From Kaistella antarctica (GTDB taxonomy: Bacteria > Bacteroidota > Bacteroidia > Flavobacteriales > Weeksellaceae), in assembly GCF_900109615.1 (NCBI RefSeq), contig NZ_FOIX01000001.1, positions 558,001-622,000 of the forward strand: DNA of 64,000 nt. The letters are read 5' to 3'. Numbering within the stretch: position 1 is the first letter of the stretch; every line of letters begins with the position of its first letter. This document shows, one piece after another, positions 41,529 to 49,532 of the stretch. The translations under genes were made by a program, and so were the position numbers. Below the pieces are notes generated by a model. That model was not told where the DNA came from. It did no database searches and saw only the letters and a program-made list of their open reading frames with translations.

Positions 41529-42170
41529 TTATGGAATGACCACTTTAGAACCTCCGAATTTTGGATCAACGCCAAATAGCAAATCATAGAAAACTTTTAC
41601 GCGCGCGAAATACTCGCGTAAATTTGTTTTGAAGCCAGCTGCTTTATTTACGTCTTCTGCATTAAACCCATACGCTTCGATTCCTTTTTTCTGAGCGAGA
41701 TAAACCGCTCTTTCATTGTGAAATCGCTGAGAGATAATGATAAATGATTGTTGTCCGAAAATTTCTTTTGCCCGCACCACTGAATCCAAAGTTCTAAGGC
41801 CCGCGAAGTCTAAAAATATTTTGGTCTTCGGAATTCCTCGTGCAATTAATTCGTTTTGCATGTCTTCTGGCTCGTTGTAATACTTGTTTGAATTATCGCC
41901 ACTTACAATGATATACTCTATTTTTCGTGCTTTGAACAGTTCTTCCGCAGCATCAATTCGATAGAAAAAATACGGATTTTCATTTCCGTTTTTTAAAGTT
42001 TTGGAAGTCCCTAAAACCAAACCAACTTTTTCACTTGGAAGTTTTTCAGGATTTGACGTCACATAATCATCGGTTGCATATTCAATGGTTCGATTTGCCC
42101 AGAAAGTAAAGAAAATTCCCAATACTGCAAGCATCAGGAATAATAGAATTATATTTCTTAAAAATTTCAT
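41529..42170 (-). CDS. SanA/YdcF-family (DUF218) membrane-anchored protein
   Basis: 213 residues: N-terminal membrane anchor (about 5-24) then a DUF218 domain with VGLVLGTSKTL, NPYFFYRIDAAEELF, YIIVSGDNSNKYYNEPEDM and RFHNERAVYLAQKKGIEAYGF. Length and motif order fit SanA ('vancomycin high temperature exclusion protein') more than cytosolic YdcF. Related proteins affect envelope permeability in E. coli; the reaction is unknown. It is the last gene of a tight leftward run behind lspA, 9 bases apart. Confidence 0.88.
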   Translation of the reverse strand: MKFLRNIILLFLMLAVLGIFFTFWANRTIEYATDDYVTSNPEKLPSEKVGLVLGTSKTLKNGNENPYFFYRIDAAEELFKARKIEYIIVSGDNSNKYYNEPEDMQNELIARGIPKTKIFLDFAGLRTLDSVVRAKEIFGQQSFIIISQRFHNERAVYLAQKKGIEAYGFNAEDVNKAAGFKTNLREYFARVKVFYDLLFGVDPKFGGSKVVIP

Positions 42171-42179
42171 TTTGTCATT

Positions 42180-42818
42180 TTAAAAATCCAAGCCATTTGG
42201 TAAAGCTTTTTTTCTAAAGATCAATAATAACGCTGCACCAACAGTAATCGCCGAATCAGCAACATTAAAAATATATTTAAAGAATTCGATATGTTTTCCA
42301 CCAATCAAAGGAATCGTCGGCGGAACATGCCAATCTACTAAAGGAAAATGAAGCATATCAACGACGCAACCTTTCATGAAAGAAGAATAGCCTTCACCAA
42401 AAGGAACGGTTTTAGAAATTCCGCCGTATTCAATCCAGCGGCCGATACTTTCTTCGTAAACGGTTCCGCTATCGAACAGCATTCCGTAAAACATACCATC
42501 GATCAAATTACCAATCGCGCCGGCGAAGATCATAGACATTGGAATGAGCAAATAATTGCTGGCTCCTTCTTTTAGCCATTTGCTGAATAGATAAACCATT
42601 CCGCCAATTAGAAATACGCGAACAATCACCAGGAAATATTTACCGAGCAATCCACCAAAATGAAATCCATAAGCCATACCCGGATTTTCAACGAAAGTCA
42701 ATTTAAATCCAGGAAAAACGGGAATGCTTTCGCCTAAATTAAAGTTTGTTTTAATATAAAATTTAGAAATCTGATCGATGAACAGAATGGCAAAAGTTAT
42801 TAATACTATTTTCTTCAT
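42180..42818 (-). CDS. lspA: Lipoprotein signal peptidase
   Basis: 212 residues, an aspartic membrane peptidase that removes signal peptides from diacylated prolipoproteins. Catalytic Asp154 (CVVDMLHFP) and Asp188 (FNVADSAITVG) and the conserved GNLIDG (Asp107) are visible. It is longer than the usual 160-170 residues because of an insert of about 35 residues (around 113-148) between GNLIDG and CVVDM, a feature of Bacteroidota LspA. The other lipoproteins of this window are among its likely substrates. Two bases separate it from the DUF2683 gene. Confidence 0.96.
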   Translation of the reverse strand: MKKIVLITFAILFIDQISKFYIKTNFNLGESIPVFPGFKLTFVENPGMAYGFHFGGLLGKYFLVIVRVFLIGGMVYLFSKWLKEGASNYLLIPMSMIFAGAIGNLIDGMFYGMLFDSGTVYEESIGRWIEYGGISKTVPFGEGYSSFMKGCVVDMLHFPLVDWHVPPTIPLIGGKHIEFFKYIFNVADSAITVGAALLLIFRKKALPNGLDF

Positions 42819-42820
42819 TA

Positions 42821-43018
42821 TTAATCGTTCTTCGGCTTATCTCTAAAGTTACGCGCAGGTTTCACAGTTTTATTTGCTGGAGTTTTTGGTTCAAATTTTT
42901 CCGATGCATTGTGATTTCGGGTGTGAAATTTTTCAAATTTAATGCCCATGTCTTTCATCACGCTTTTTAGGGCGTTAAGTTCCATTTGGTTTTTCGGATG
43001 TACGATAAGAGATTCCAT
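42821..43018 (-). CDS. DUF2683 family small protein
   Basis: 65 residues. The N-terminus MESLIVHPKNQMELNALKSVM is the DUF2683 signature, a predicted antitoxin-like small domain often found alone in Flavobacteriia; the C-terminal half is basic and low in complexity. It is 2 bases from lspA and 5 from the DUF6576 gene, in one transcript. No toxin partner is apparent here. Confidence 0.8.
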   Translation of the reverse strand: MESLIVHPKNQMELNALKSVMKDMGIKFEKFHTRNHNASEKFEPKTPANKTVKPARNFRDKPKND

Positions 43019-43023
43019 TGTAA

Positions 43024-43266
43024 TTATTTTTTTGAGAGTTCGTCGAGCCGTTTTCGGTCTTCTTTAGAGAGATCATTTAAGCCGTTTTTCCCTATTTTAC
43101 TTAGGATTTTATCAACCTCATTTTCGCGATCTTTCTTGTCCGAGTTAAACTGATCATCGATGGTGTAATATTTTTCCTTGTTCGGAATAAATTTTTCTTT
43201 CAGGTTTTTGCGAAAAAAAAAGATCAGGATAACAGCGACTGCACTGATGATGAGAATAGTATTCAT
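43024..43266 (-). CDS. DUF6576-type small membrane protein
   Basis: 80 residues from ATG 43266. One N-terminal membrane helix (MNTILIISAVAVILIFFF) is followed by a charged tail with YYTIDDQFNSDKKDRENEVDKILSKIGKNGLNDLSKEDRKRLDELSKK (given here as the end motif IDKILSKIG-x-GLNDLS), which resembles the C-terminal tail domain of Bacteroidota rhomboid proteases. Function unknown. It lies in the ileS-dksA-lspA neighbourhood and is co-transcribed with DUF2683 and lspA. Confidence 0.75.
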   Translation of the reverse strand: MNTILIISAVAVILIFFFRKNLKEKFIPNKEKYYTIDDQFNSDKKDRENEVDKILSKIGKNGLNDLSKEDRKRLDELSKK

Positions 43267-43348
43267 GAATTTAAAATTTAAAAGCACAAAGCATGCTGCA
43301 TATAAATATACAGGTTACTTTGTGCAGTATTCATGGGGCGAGCTGAAT

Positions 43349-43729
43349 TTATCGCTGCATATTTTTCGCTTCGATACTCAAAGTTGCGTGTGGAACTGCC
43401 ATGAGTCTGTCCTTAGGAATTAATTTCCCGGTAACTCGGCAAATGCCATACGTTTTGTTTTGAATACGGATTAAAGCGTTTTTCAAATCACGTACAAATT
43501 TCTCTTGTCTACCAGCCAAAATTGCGTTTTGTTCTTTGCTCAATGTTTCCGCACCTTCTTCAAATGCCTTGAAAGTTGGCGAAGTATCATCAGTCCCATT
43601 ATTTTGGTTGTTGATGAAGCTTTCGCGGATCAGCATTAAGTCTCTTTCTGCTTTATCTATTTTTGTTTGAATAAGCACCTTAAATTCTTGTAAGTCGGTA
43701 TCACCGTACTTTTGTCTATCTTCTGCCAT
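43349..43729 (-). CDS. TraR/DksA-like protein
   Basis: 126 residues. N-terminal coiled-coil helices (about 1-80) and a short C-terminal segment YGICRVTGKLIPKDRLMAVPHATLSIEAK matching the TraR/DksA family in Bacteroidota. Only one Cys (in GICRVTG) is left, so the classical four-Cys zinc finger is absent; the form resembles the degenerate DksA-like proteins of this phylum. Members bind the RNA polymerase secondary channel in proteobacteria; a similar role is inferred. Lies between ileS and the lspA operon, all leftward. Confidence 0.85.
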   Translation of the reverse strand: MAEDRQKYGDTDLQEFKVLIQTKIDKAERDLMLIRESFINNQNNGTDDTSPTFKAFEEGAETLSKEQNAILAGRQEKFVRDLKNALIRIQNKTYGICRVTGKLIPKDRLMAVPHATLSIEAKNMQR

Positions 43730-43792
43730 AGTTTCTGTGTTTTATTTAATGGAGTAAAACGATCTTGTTTCAGACATCGCTTTACCAATTTA

Positions 43793-46700
43793 TTATAATT
43801 TTTGAACGTTTACTTTAAATTTGAGTTCATCGATTTCGATTTCGTCAAAATTTGAGAGTGAATTTACAATTTCTATTCTATCTGACAACACTTCTGCAGA
43901 AATATATGCATTATTGTTCATAATTTCGTTTTCAAAAGGATTATTTTCTTCCAATCGTATTGAAATTCTGTCAGTTAAGTCGAACTCCTTTTCCTTTCTT
44001 AAATTTTGAACGCGGTTAATGAATTCTCGTGCAACTCCTTCTGCTTTTAGTTCGTCGGTGAGTGTCAAATCTAATGCTACCGTTAATTTCCCTTCACTTG
44101 TCACCGTCCAACCTGGGATATCTTTCGTGAAAATTTCTACATCATCTAATGAAATTTCATGACCTTGAATTTCCATTTTCCCTTCTTTTTCTAAAGTAGA
44201 AATTTGGTCCGCTGTGAAATTGGTGATTTCACCAGCCACCGATTTCATGTCTTTTCCAAGTCTAGCACCCAGTGTCTTAAAGTTAGGCTTAATTTGTTTG
44301 ATAATTAAATCTGCCGCTTCATCTGCATTAATGAGTTGCAATTCTTTAACATTTACCTCCTGTTTTACCAAGTCGGCAACTGCTAAAATCTGCGCTTCTG
44401 TCTTTTTATCCAAAACTGGAATCATTACTTTCTGAAGTGGCTGTCTTACTTTGATGTTTTCTTTCTTTCTTAATGAAAATACCATCGACGTAATTTGTTG
44501 TGCTAAATGCGTTTTCTCGACCAATTCCTGATCAATCAAATTTTCCTGAGCTTTCGGGAAATCGGTTAGATGAATAGATTCTGCCGCATTCTTTTCAGTG
44601 ATTTTATTCAAATCCTGGTACAATTGGTCCATGAAAAATGGCGCAATTGGTGCTGCAATTTTCGCTACCGTTTCCAAACACGTATGTAAAGTTTGGTAGG
44701 CCGAAATCTTATCTTCAGAATAATCGCCTTTCCAAAATCTTCTGCGACAAAGTCTTACATACCAGTTGCTTAAGTTATCATTAACGAAATTATTAATGGC
44801 TCTGGCAACTTTCGTTGGTTCGTAATCTTCATAGAAAGAGGTAACTTCTTTTACCAATAAATTCAGTTCAGATAAAATCCAACGATCAATTTCCGGACGA
44901 TTTTCTACGTCTTCCTCAGCGTAAGTAAATCGATCAACATTCGCATATAAAGCAAAGAATGAATACGTGTTGTAAAGCGTTCCGAAGAACTTACGACGAA
45001 CCTCATCAATTCCTTCTAAATCGAATTTTAAATTTTCCCACGGATTGGCGTTTGCAATCATGTACCAACGTGTTGCATCCGGACCGTATTTTTCTAAAGT
45101 CGTAAATGGATCAACCGCATTTCCTAAGCGCTTCGACATTTTCTGTCCGTTTTTGTCTAAAACCAATCCGTTCGACATTACATTTTTGTACGCTACAGAA
45201 TCGAAAACTGCGGTGGAAATAGCGTGCAAAGTATAAAACCAACCTCTCGTCTGATCAACTCCTTCTGCGATAAAATCAGCTGGGAAGGCTTTATTTGAAT
45301 CAATCATTTCCTTGTTTTCAAAAGGATAATGCAATTGCGCATAAGGCATAGAACCTGAATCAAACCAAACATCGATCAAATCAGATTCGCGATTCATTGG
45401 TTTTCCGGAAGCTGAAACCAAGATGATATCATCCACTATATTTTTATGCAGATCAATATTTGCGTAATTTTTTTTCGACATATTTCCAACCTCGAACTTA
45501 GCGAAAGGATTTTCAGTCATGAATCCAGCATCCATTGATTTTTGGATTTCAGTCATTAATTCTTCTACCGATCCGATGATAATTTCTTCTTGTGGTCCTG
45601 TCGAAGGATCGGTTCTCCAAATCGGCAACGGAATTCCCCAATATCTTGAACGGGAAAGATTCCAGTCATTGACGTTAACGAGCCAGTTTGCAAACCTACC
45701 TTCACCTGTAGATTTTGGTTTCCAGTTGATGGTTTCATTCAAGGCAACCAAACGATCTTTTACCGCCGTAATTTTCACAAACCAAGAATCCAATGGATAA
45801 TATAAAACAGGCTTATCAGTTCTCCAGCAATGTGGATAACTGTGAACGTATTTTTCTACTTTAAAGGCTTTATTCTCAGTCTTTAAAAGAATTGCCAGTT
45901 CTACATCCCAAGATTTCTCAGGTGCAGTTCCGTTATCATAATATTCATTTTTAATGAATTTCTCAGCGAATAATTCTGGAGTATTTCCACCTTTTAGGAA
46001 ACGTCCCTGCAAATCAACCAAAGGAACGAGATTGTCGTTGTCATCTTTGATCAACAGTGGTGGAATTCCGTTTTCTTTTCCAACACGTGCATCATCAGCC
46101 CCAAAAGTTGGCGCGATATGTACGATTCCTGTTCCGTCTTCCGTAGTTACAAAATCTCCGATAATCACACGGAATGCTTTGTCTGCATTTTCAGCAGGTA
46201 AAAACCACGGAATCAATTGTTCATATTCGGTTCCAGCTAAATCAGCCCCGGTAAATTCCTCTACAATTTGATAAGGAATCGTTTTATTTTCTGAAGTATA
46301 ATTTTTAAAATCTTCGTCTGTTCCTACAAAATATTTTTTACCGAAATTCTTTTGTAAAAGAACATTTGCTAAGATAATATGAATTGGTTCGAAAGTATAT
46401 TGATTAAAGGTTTTCACCAAAACATATTCGATATCACGTCCAACTGCTAAAGCAGTATTGGATGGTAAAGTCCATGGCGTTGTCGTCCAGGCAAGAAAAT
46501 AAACATTTGCTTTGGGTTTAGCTTCATCAAATTCTTCCCAATGCAAGGCGCCTCCGCAAGATGCTCCAGCTATTTCGGAAGTATCTATGTTTGATTCTGG
46601 ATAAGAGATCGCAGATAACTTTTTCCAGGTTTCACTTTCATTCTCTGTCGCTTTTTTCAATTTAAATTGAGCAACAACCGTCGTGTCCGAAACATCGCGA

Positions 46701-47302
46701 TAGGTTCCGGGTTGATTCAATTCGTGAGAAGATAAACCAGTTCCAGCCGCAGGAGAATAAGGCTGAATCGTATATCCTTTATACATTAAATCTTTGTCGT
46801 AAAGTTGCTTCAAAAGCCACCAAACGGTTTCCATGTATTTCGGTTCGTACGTGATATATGGATCTTCTAAATCTACCCAATAGCCAATTTTCTCCGTTAG
46901 ATCATTCCAAACATCGGTATAGCGCATCACTGCATCTCGACAAGCTTGGTTGTAGTCTTCAACAGAAATCGTTTTTCCGATATCTTCTTTGGTAATTCCC
47001 AATTCTTTCTCAACGCCCAGTTCAATTGGTAAACCATGAGTATCCCAACCTGCTTTCCGAAAAACCTGTTTTCCATTTTGAGTTTGGTAGCGACAGAAAA
47101 TATCTTTCAAGGCTCGCGCCATAACATGGTGAATTCCCGGCATTCCGTTGGCAGATGGCGGACCTTCATAAAACACAAATTCCGGCTGGCCTTCACGAAT
47201 TTCGACAGATTTTTTAAAAGTCTGATTCTTTTCCCAAAACTGGGTAATATTCTCGGCTATCGTTGTTAAGTCAAGATTTTTATATTCGGTAAACTTCTTC
47301 AT
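43793..47302 (-). CDS. ileS: Isoleucine--tRNA ligase, type 2 with altered GXHH signature
   Basis: 1169 residues from ATG 47302; the frame opens 15 bases earlier at a TTG. Its size and motifs (RKAGWDTHGLPIELGVEKELG at the CP1 entry, KMSKRLGNAVDP) place it with the eukaryote-like IleRS2 group. The class I HIGH signature, expected as HXGH, reads GIHH at residues 56-59 (GMPGIHHVMARALKD; bases 47137-47126). A GXHH rearrangement of the catalytic motif is described for mupirocin hyper-resistant IleRS2 enzymes. It charges tRNA-Ile and edits Val-tRNA via CP1. A TATATTTG -7 match is at 47346-47353 (minus strand). Confidence 0.97.
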   Translation of the reverse strand: MKKFTEYKNLDLTTIAENITQFWEKNQTFKKSVEIREGQPEFVFYEGPPSANGMPGIHHVMARALKDIFCRYQTQNGKQVFRKAGWDTHGLPIELGVEKELGITKEDIGKTISVEDYNQACRDAVMRYTDVWNDLTEKIGYWVDLEDPYITYEPKYMETVWWLLKQLYDKDLMYKGYTIQPYSPAAGTGLSSHELNQPGTYRDVSDTTVVAQFKLKKATENESETWKKLSAISYPESNIDTSEIAGASCGGALHWEEFDEAKPKANVYFLAWTTTPWTLPSNTALAVGRDIEYVLVKTFNQYTFEPIHIILANVLLQKNFGKKYFVGTDEDFKNYTSENKTIPYQIVEEFTGADLAGTEYEQLIPWFLPAENADKAFRVIIGDFVTTEDGTGIVHIAPTFGADDARVGKENGIPPLLIKDDNDNLVPLVDLQGRFLKGGNTPELFAEKFIKNEYYDNGTAPEKSWDVELAILLKTENKAFKVEKYVHSYPHCWRTDKPVLYYPLDSWFVKITAVKDRLVALNETINWKPKSTGEGRFANWLVNVNDWNLSRSRYWGIPLPIWRTDPSTGPQEEIIIGSVEELMTEIQKSMDAGFMTENPFAKFEVGNMSKKNYANIDLHKNIVDDIILVSASGKPMNRESDLIDVWFDSGSMPYAQLHYPFENKEMIDSNKAFPADFIAEGVDQTRGWFYTLHAISTAVFDSVAYKNVMSNGLVLDKNGQKMSKRLGNAVDPFTTLEKYGPDATRWYMIANANPWENLKFDLEGIDEVRRKFFGTLYNTYSFFALYANVDRFTYAEEDVENRPEIDRWILSELNLLVKEVTSFYEDYEPTKVARAINNFVNDNLSNWYVRLCRRRFWKGDYSEDKISAYQTLHTCLETVAKIAAPIAPFFMDQLYQDLNKITEKNAAESIHLTDFPKAQENLIDQELVEKTHLAQQITSMVFSLRKKENIKVRQPLQKVMIPVLDKKTEAQILAVADLVKQEVNVKELQLINADEAADLIIKQIKPNFKTLGARLGKDMKSVAGEITNFTADQISTLEKEGKMEIQGHEISLDDVEIFTKDIPGWTVTSEGKLTVALDLTLTDELKAEGVAREFINRVQNLRKEKEFDLTDRISIRLEENNPFENEIMNNNAYISAEVLSDRIEIVNSLSNFDEIEIDELKFKVNVQKL

Positions 47303-47345
47303 TTTCAAACAGTTCAATAAGAATTATCCTAATTAATTAAGTTTG

Positions 47346-47353
47346 CAAATATA
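47346..47353 (-). promoter_or_regulatory. -7 element of ileS
   Basis: TATATTTG on the minus strand fits TAnnTTTG and lies 44 bases before the ileS ATG. No clear -33 partner. The short leader has no T-box-like feature. Confidence 0.4.
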
Positions 47354-47394
47354 AGAATTTTCGTGGAATTATGCGGTACAGAATGGCGTAAAAA

Positions 47395-48846
47395 TTAAGC
47401 CGAAGGGATTTGCAGAACCACTATTGTTCCCATTGCCATTTCATTTTCGTACAAATCATGGTATTCGATTTTGCAGGATTGGGGACCGAAATAGTTTTTC
47501 AACATTCCATCAGCGATCTTCGTTCCGAGCGATTTGGTCGAACTTTGATATCGAGTTCTGTTTTTTTGCGCTTCTTTTCTACCAATTCCATTGTCGGTGA
47601 TATGAATTTCGATATAAGGAGGTTTGTCTACAACCTTCAAATCTATTTTCTTACGATCAACCAACGCGATCCCGTGCACAATGGCGTTCTCTATAAATGG
47701 CTGCAGAATCATCGGTGGGATTTTAATCTCCGCAGGTTTAAGTTTTGGATCAATTGATATCGTGAATTCGATTTCCTTATTAAACCTTAGATTTTCGATC
47801 TCAACATACACTTTCAATGTTTGTAATTCTTCTTCTAAGGTAAATTCCTTCACCGTTGAAGAAATGAGAATTGTTCGAATAATCTTGGAGAATTTAGTGA
47901 GATAATTGACGGCATTTTCGCTGTCGTTTTCTAGAATATAGTATTTAATCGAATTCAGCGCATTAAAAATAAAGTGAGGATTCATCTGCGTTTGCAGGAT
48001 AGAAAGTTTTAAATCTGAAATTTCCTGCAGATACTTAATTTGTTTGTTTTCAACCGAAAGTCTTTTTTCATTTTCGCGATTTATTTTATGACTTAGCTCT
48101 GCATTTTTCTGCATTTCAGCAATAAGGTTTTTGTTAAAGTCTACTTTGTCGCGATAGTTAAGTCTTTGCCGATGTCCTAAAGCAAATGAAAAAGCAATGT
48201 TTTCCAGGAGTAATCCGACGAAATAAATAAAATCGCCCATCTTTTTTGTCAAGTTCAAAAAAGGCAAATCTCGAACGGCATGCTGGCCAATCACAGAGCA
48301 GAGATATAAAATAACTCCACCAACAATGATATAGTATTTAAAATTATTTTTTATTTTAGAAAGAATATAAAAGGAAACAATGGTCTGAGCGGTAATAAGA
48401 TAGATGAAAGCGTTTCTGAACCTGGAAAAAACATATTCGCTGATTCCCAATTTTAATAGTAAATACCCAAGTGTCGAAATCCCAATAAATAAGTAAATTG
48501 GAATAACGATTATTTGATACCACCTTTTGCTCGTCTTTTTTATTTCTAAAAACTGGGCAAAAAACAAAAAGTAGATGCAGTTGAAAATAATGGTGAAATA
48601 ATGTTTGGAGTAATCACCAAAGTGTAAAAGGCGCGAAAGATCAAAGAGAAAACCACTTTCGGTAACGGGCACATAGGCTAAAAAAGAGAAGAAAGTGTAG
48701 GAACTGTAAAGTAAATAGGACTGATCTCGATTTTGGAAAAAAAGAGCCAAATGGTAAGTTGATAGTATTAGTAAACCACCAAGAACAGCATATAAAATAC
48801 TCTCGTAAGTATCCCGCTCAACGATGAAATTTAATACTTCGGACAT
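47395..48846 (-). CDS. LytS-type sensor histidine kinase (7TM sensor)
   Basis: 483 residues. Seven hydrophobic helices (about 15-235) of the 7TMR-DISM type, a coiled-coil linker, then a His_kinase domain with the phospho-acceptor motif LQTQMNPHFIFNALNSIKYYI (about 280-300) and a HATPase_c domain with PPMILQPFIENAIVHGI and ITDNGIGRKEA. Such kinases normally pair with a LytTR response regulator, but none is next to it, so it is an orphan here. A TATTTTTG match at 48867-48874 is a likely -7. Signal unknown. Confidence 0.9.
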   Translation of the reverse strand: MSEVLNFIVERDTYESILYAVLGGLLILSTYHLALFFQNRDQSYLLYSSYTFFSFLAYVPVTESGFLFDLSRLLHFGDYSKHYFTIIFNCIYFLFFAQFLEIKKTSKRWYQIIVIPIYLFIGISTLGYLLLKLGISEYVFSRFRNAFIYLITAQTIVSFYILSKIKNNFKYYIIVGGVILYLCSVIGQHAVRDLPFLNLTKKMGDFIYFVGLLLENIAFSFALGHRQRLNYRDKVDFNKNLIAEMQKNAELSHKINRENEKRLSVENKQIKYLQEISDLKLSILQTQMNPHFIFNALNSIKYYILENDSENAVNYLTKFSKIIRTILISSTVKEFTLEEELQTLKVYVEIENLRFNKEIEFTISIDPKLKPAEIKIPPMILQPFIENAIVHGIALVDRKKIDLKVVDKPPYIEIHITDNGIGRKEAQKNRTRYQSSTKSLGTKIADGMLKNYFGPQSCKIEYHDLYENEMAMGTIVVLQIPSA

Positions 48847-48905
48847 ATCATACTATTTGTGTATTACAAAAATATGTAATTTCAAATTGCTGATTATTAA
48901 TTGTA

Positions 48906-49406
48906 TTAAGTTTTTTTATGCTTTTTTTTGGACCGTGAACTTAATTTTTCAAGAATTACATAAGAAACAAGACCAAATACTACCGAACAGCTTATTGATA
49001 AAATTAAACTTCCTATAATGTATTGCGTCAAATTATCTTTAATAAATTCCAGATCGAAACTTTGGTTTTCCAGACTCGTTGTGTTGCTTACGAACGGCGC
49101 ACCCACAATCATCGAGATAAATATAATGACTGGAATTAAAGGTGGAAAAGTAACCTGAGAAGAAATAAACGTCAACAACTTATTCAGTTTGAAATAAACA
49201 GAAAGCGAAATTGCGAGAAAGGAATGAAAACCCCAAAAAGGAGAAAGACCAATGAAAATGCCCAAGGCAATCGATTTTGCTTTGGTTTCATTGCTGCCTT
49301 CACTTTCTAAAACATTTTCTTTAAAGAATCTTTTCAGACCTTTTCGGCGAAAATAGCGGTAGAAAACTTTTTGACTCTGGATTGTATTTTGAATAAATTT
49401 TTTCAA
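48906..49406 (-). CDS. DUF2062 domain-containing membrane protein
   Basis: 166 residues. The motif ALGIFIGLSPFWGFHSFLAISLSVYFKLNK, here given by its core GLSPFWGFHS, plus QVTFPPLIPVIIF defines DUF2062, with about three membrane helices. The reading frame has no ATG before the conserved part; TTG at 49406 (giving (M)KKFIQNTIQSQ) is the probable start, since the upstream stop lies only nine bases earlier. A TACATTTG -7 match occurs at 49426-49433. Function unknown; some members are fused to glycosyltransferases. Confidence 0.85.
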   Translation of the reverse strand: MKKFIQNTIQSQKVFYRYFRRKGLKRFFKENVLESEGSNETKAKSIALGIFIGLSPFWGFHSFLAISLSVYFKLNKLLTFISSQVTFPPLIPVIIFISMIVGAPFVSNTTSLENQSFDLEFIKDNLTQYIIGSLILSISCSVVFGLVSYVILEKLSSRSKKKHKKT

Positions 49407-49510
49407 AAACAGTTAGTATTTGTCGCAAATGTAAGGGTTTTGTTTCTTTTAAAAATGCCATCAGAAGCACTGAAATAAAAGAGCAACACGTCATATTCAA
49501 AAAAAACTTC

Positions 49511-49518
49511 TACTTTTG
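49511..49518 (+). promoter_or_regulatory. -7 element of topA
   Basis: TACTTTTG fits TAnnTTTG and lies 14 bases before the topA ATG. The -33 region has no clear TTG. Confidence 0.45.
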
Positions 49519-49532
49519 CACAAAATTCGAGG

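Noticed and set aside
42821-43018. DUF2683 gene as half of a toxin-antitoxin pair
   Set aside because: No RelE/ParE-like partner is beside it; the neighbours are lspA and a DUF6576 gene.
45519-45800. Antisense open frames within ileS and similar overlaps in topA, panB, metK and acn
   Set aside because: They are shadows of strongly conserved coding frames, with no signal peptide, domain or ribosome-site support.
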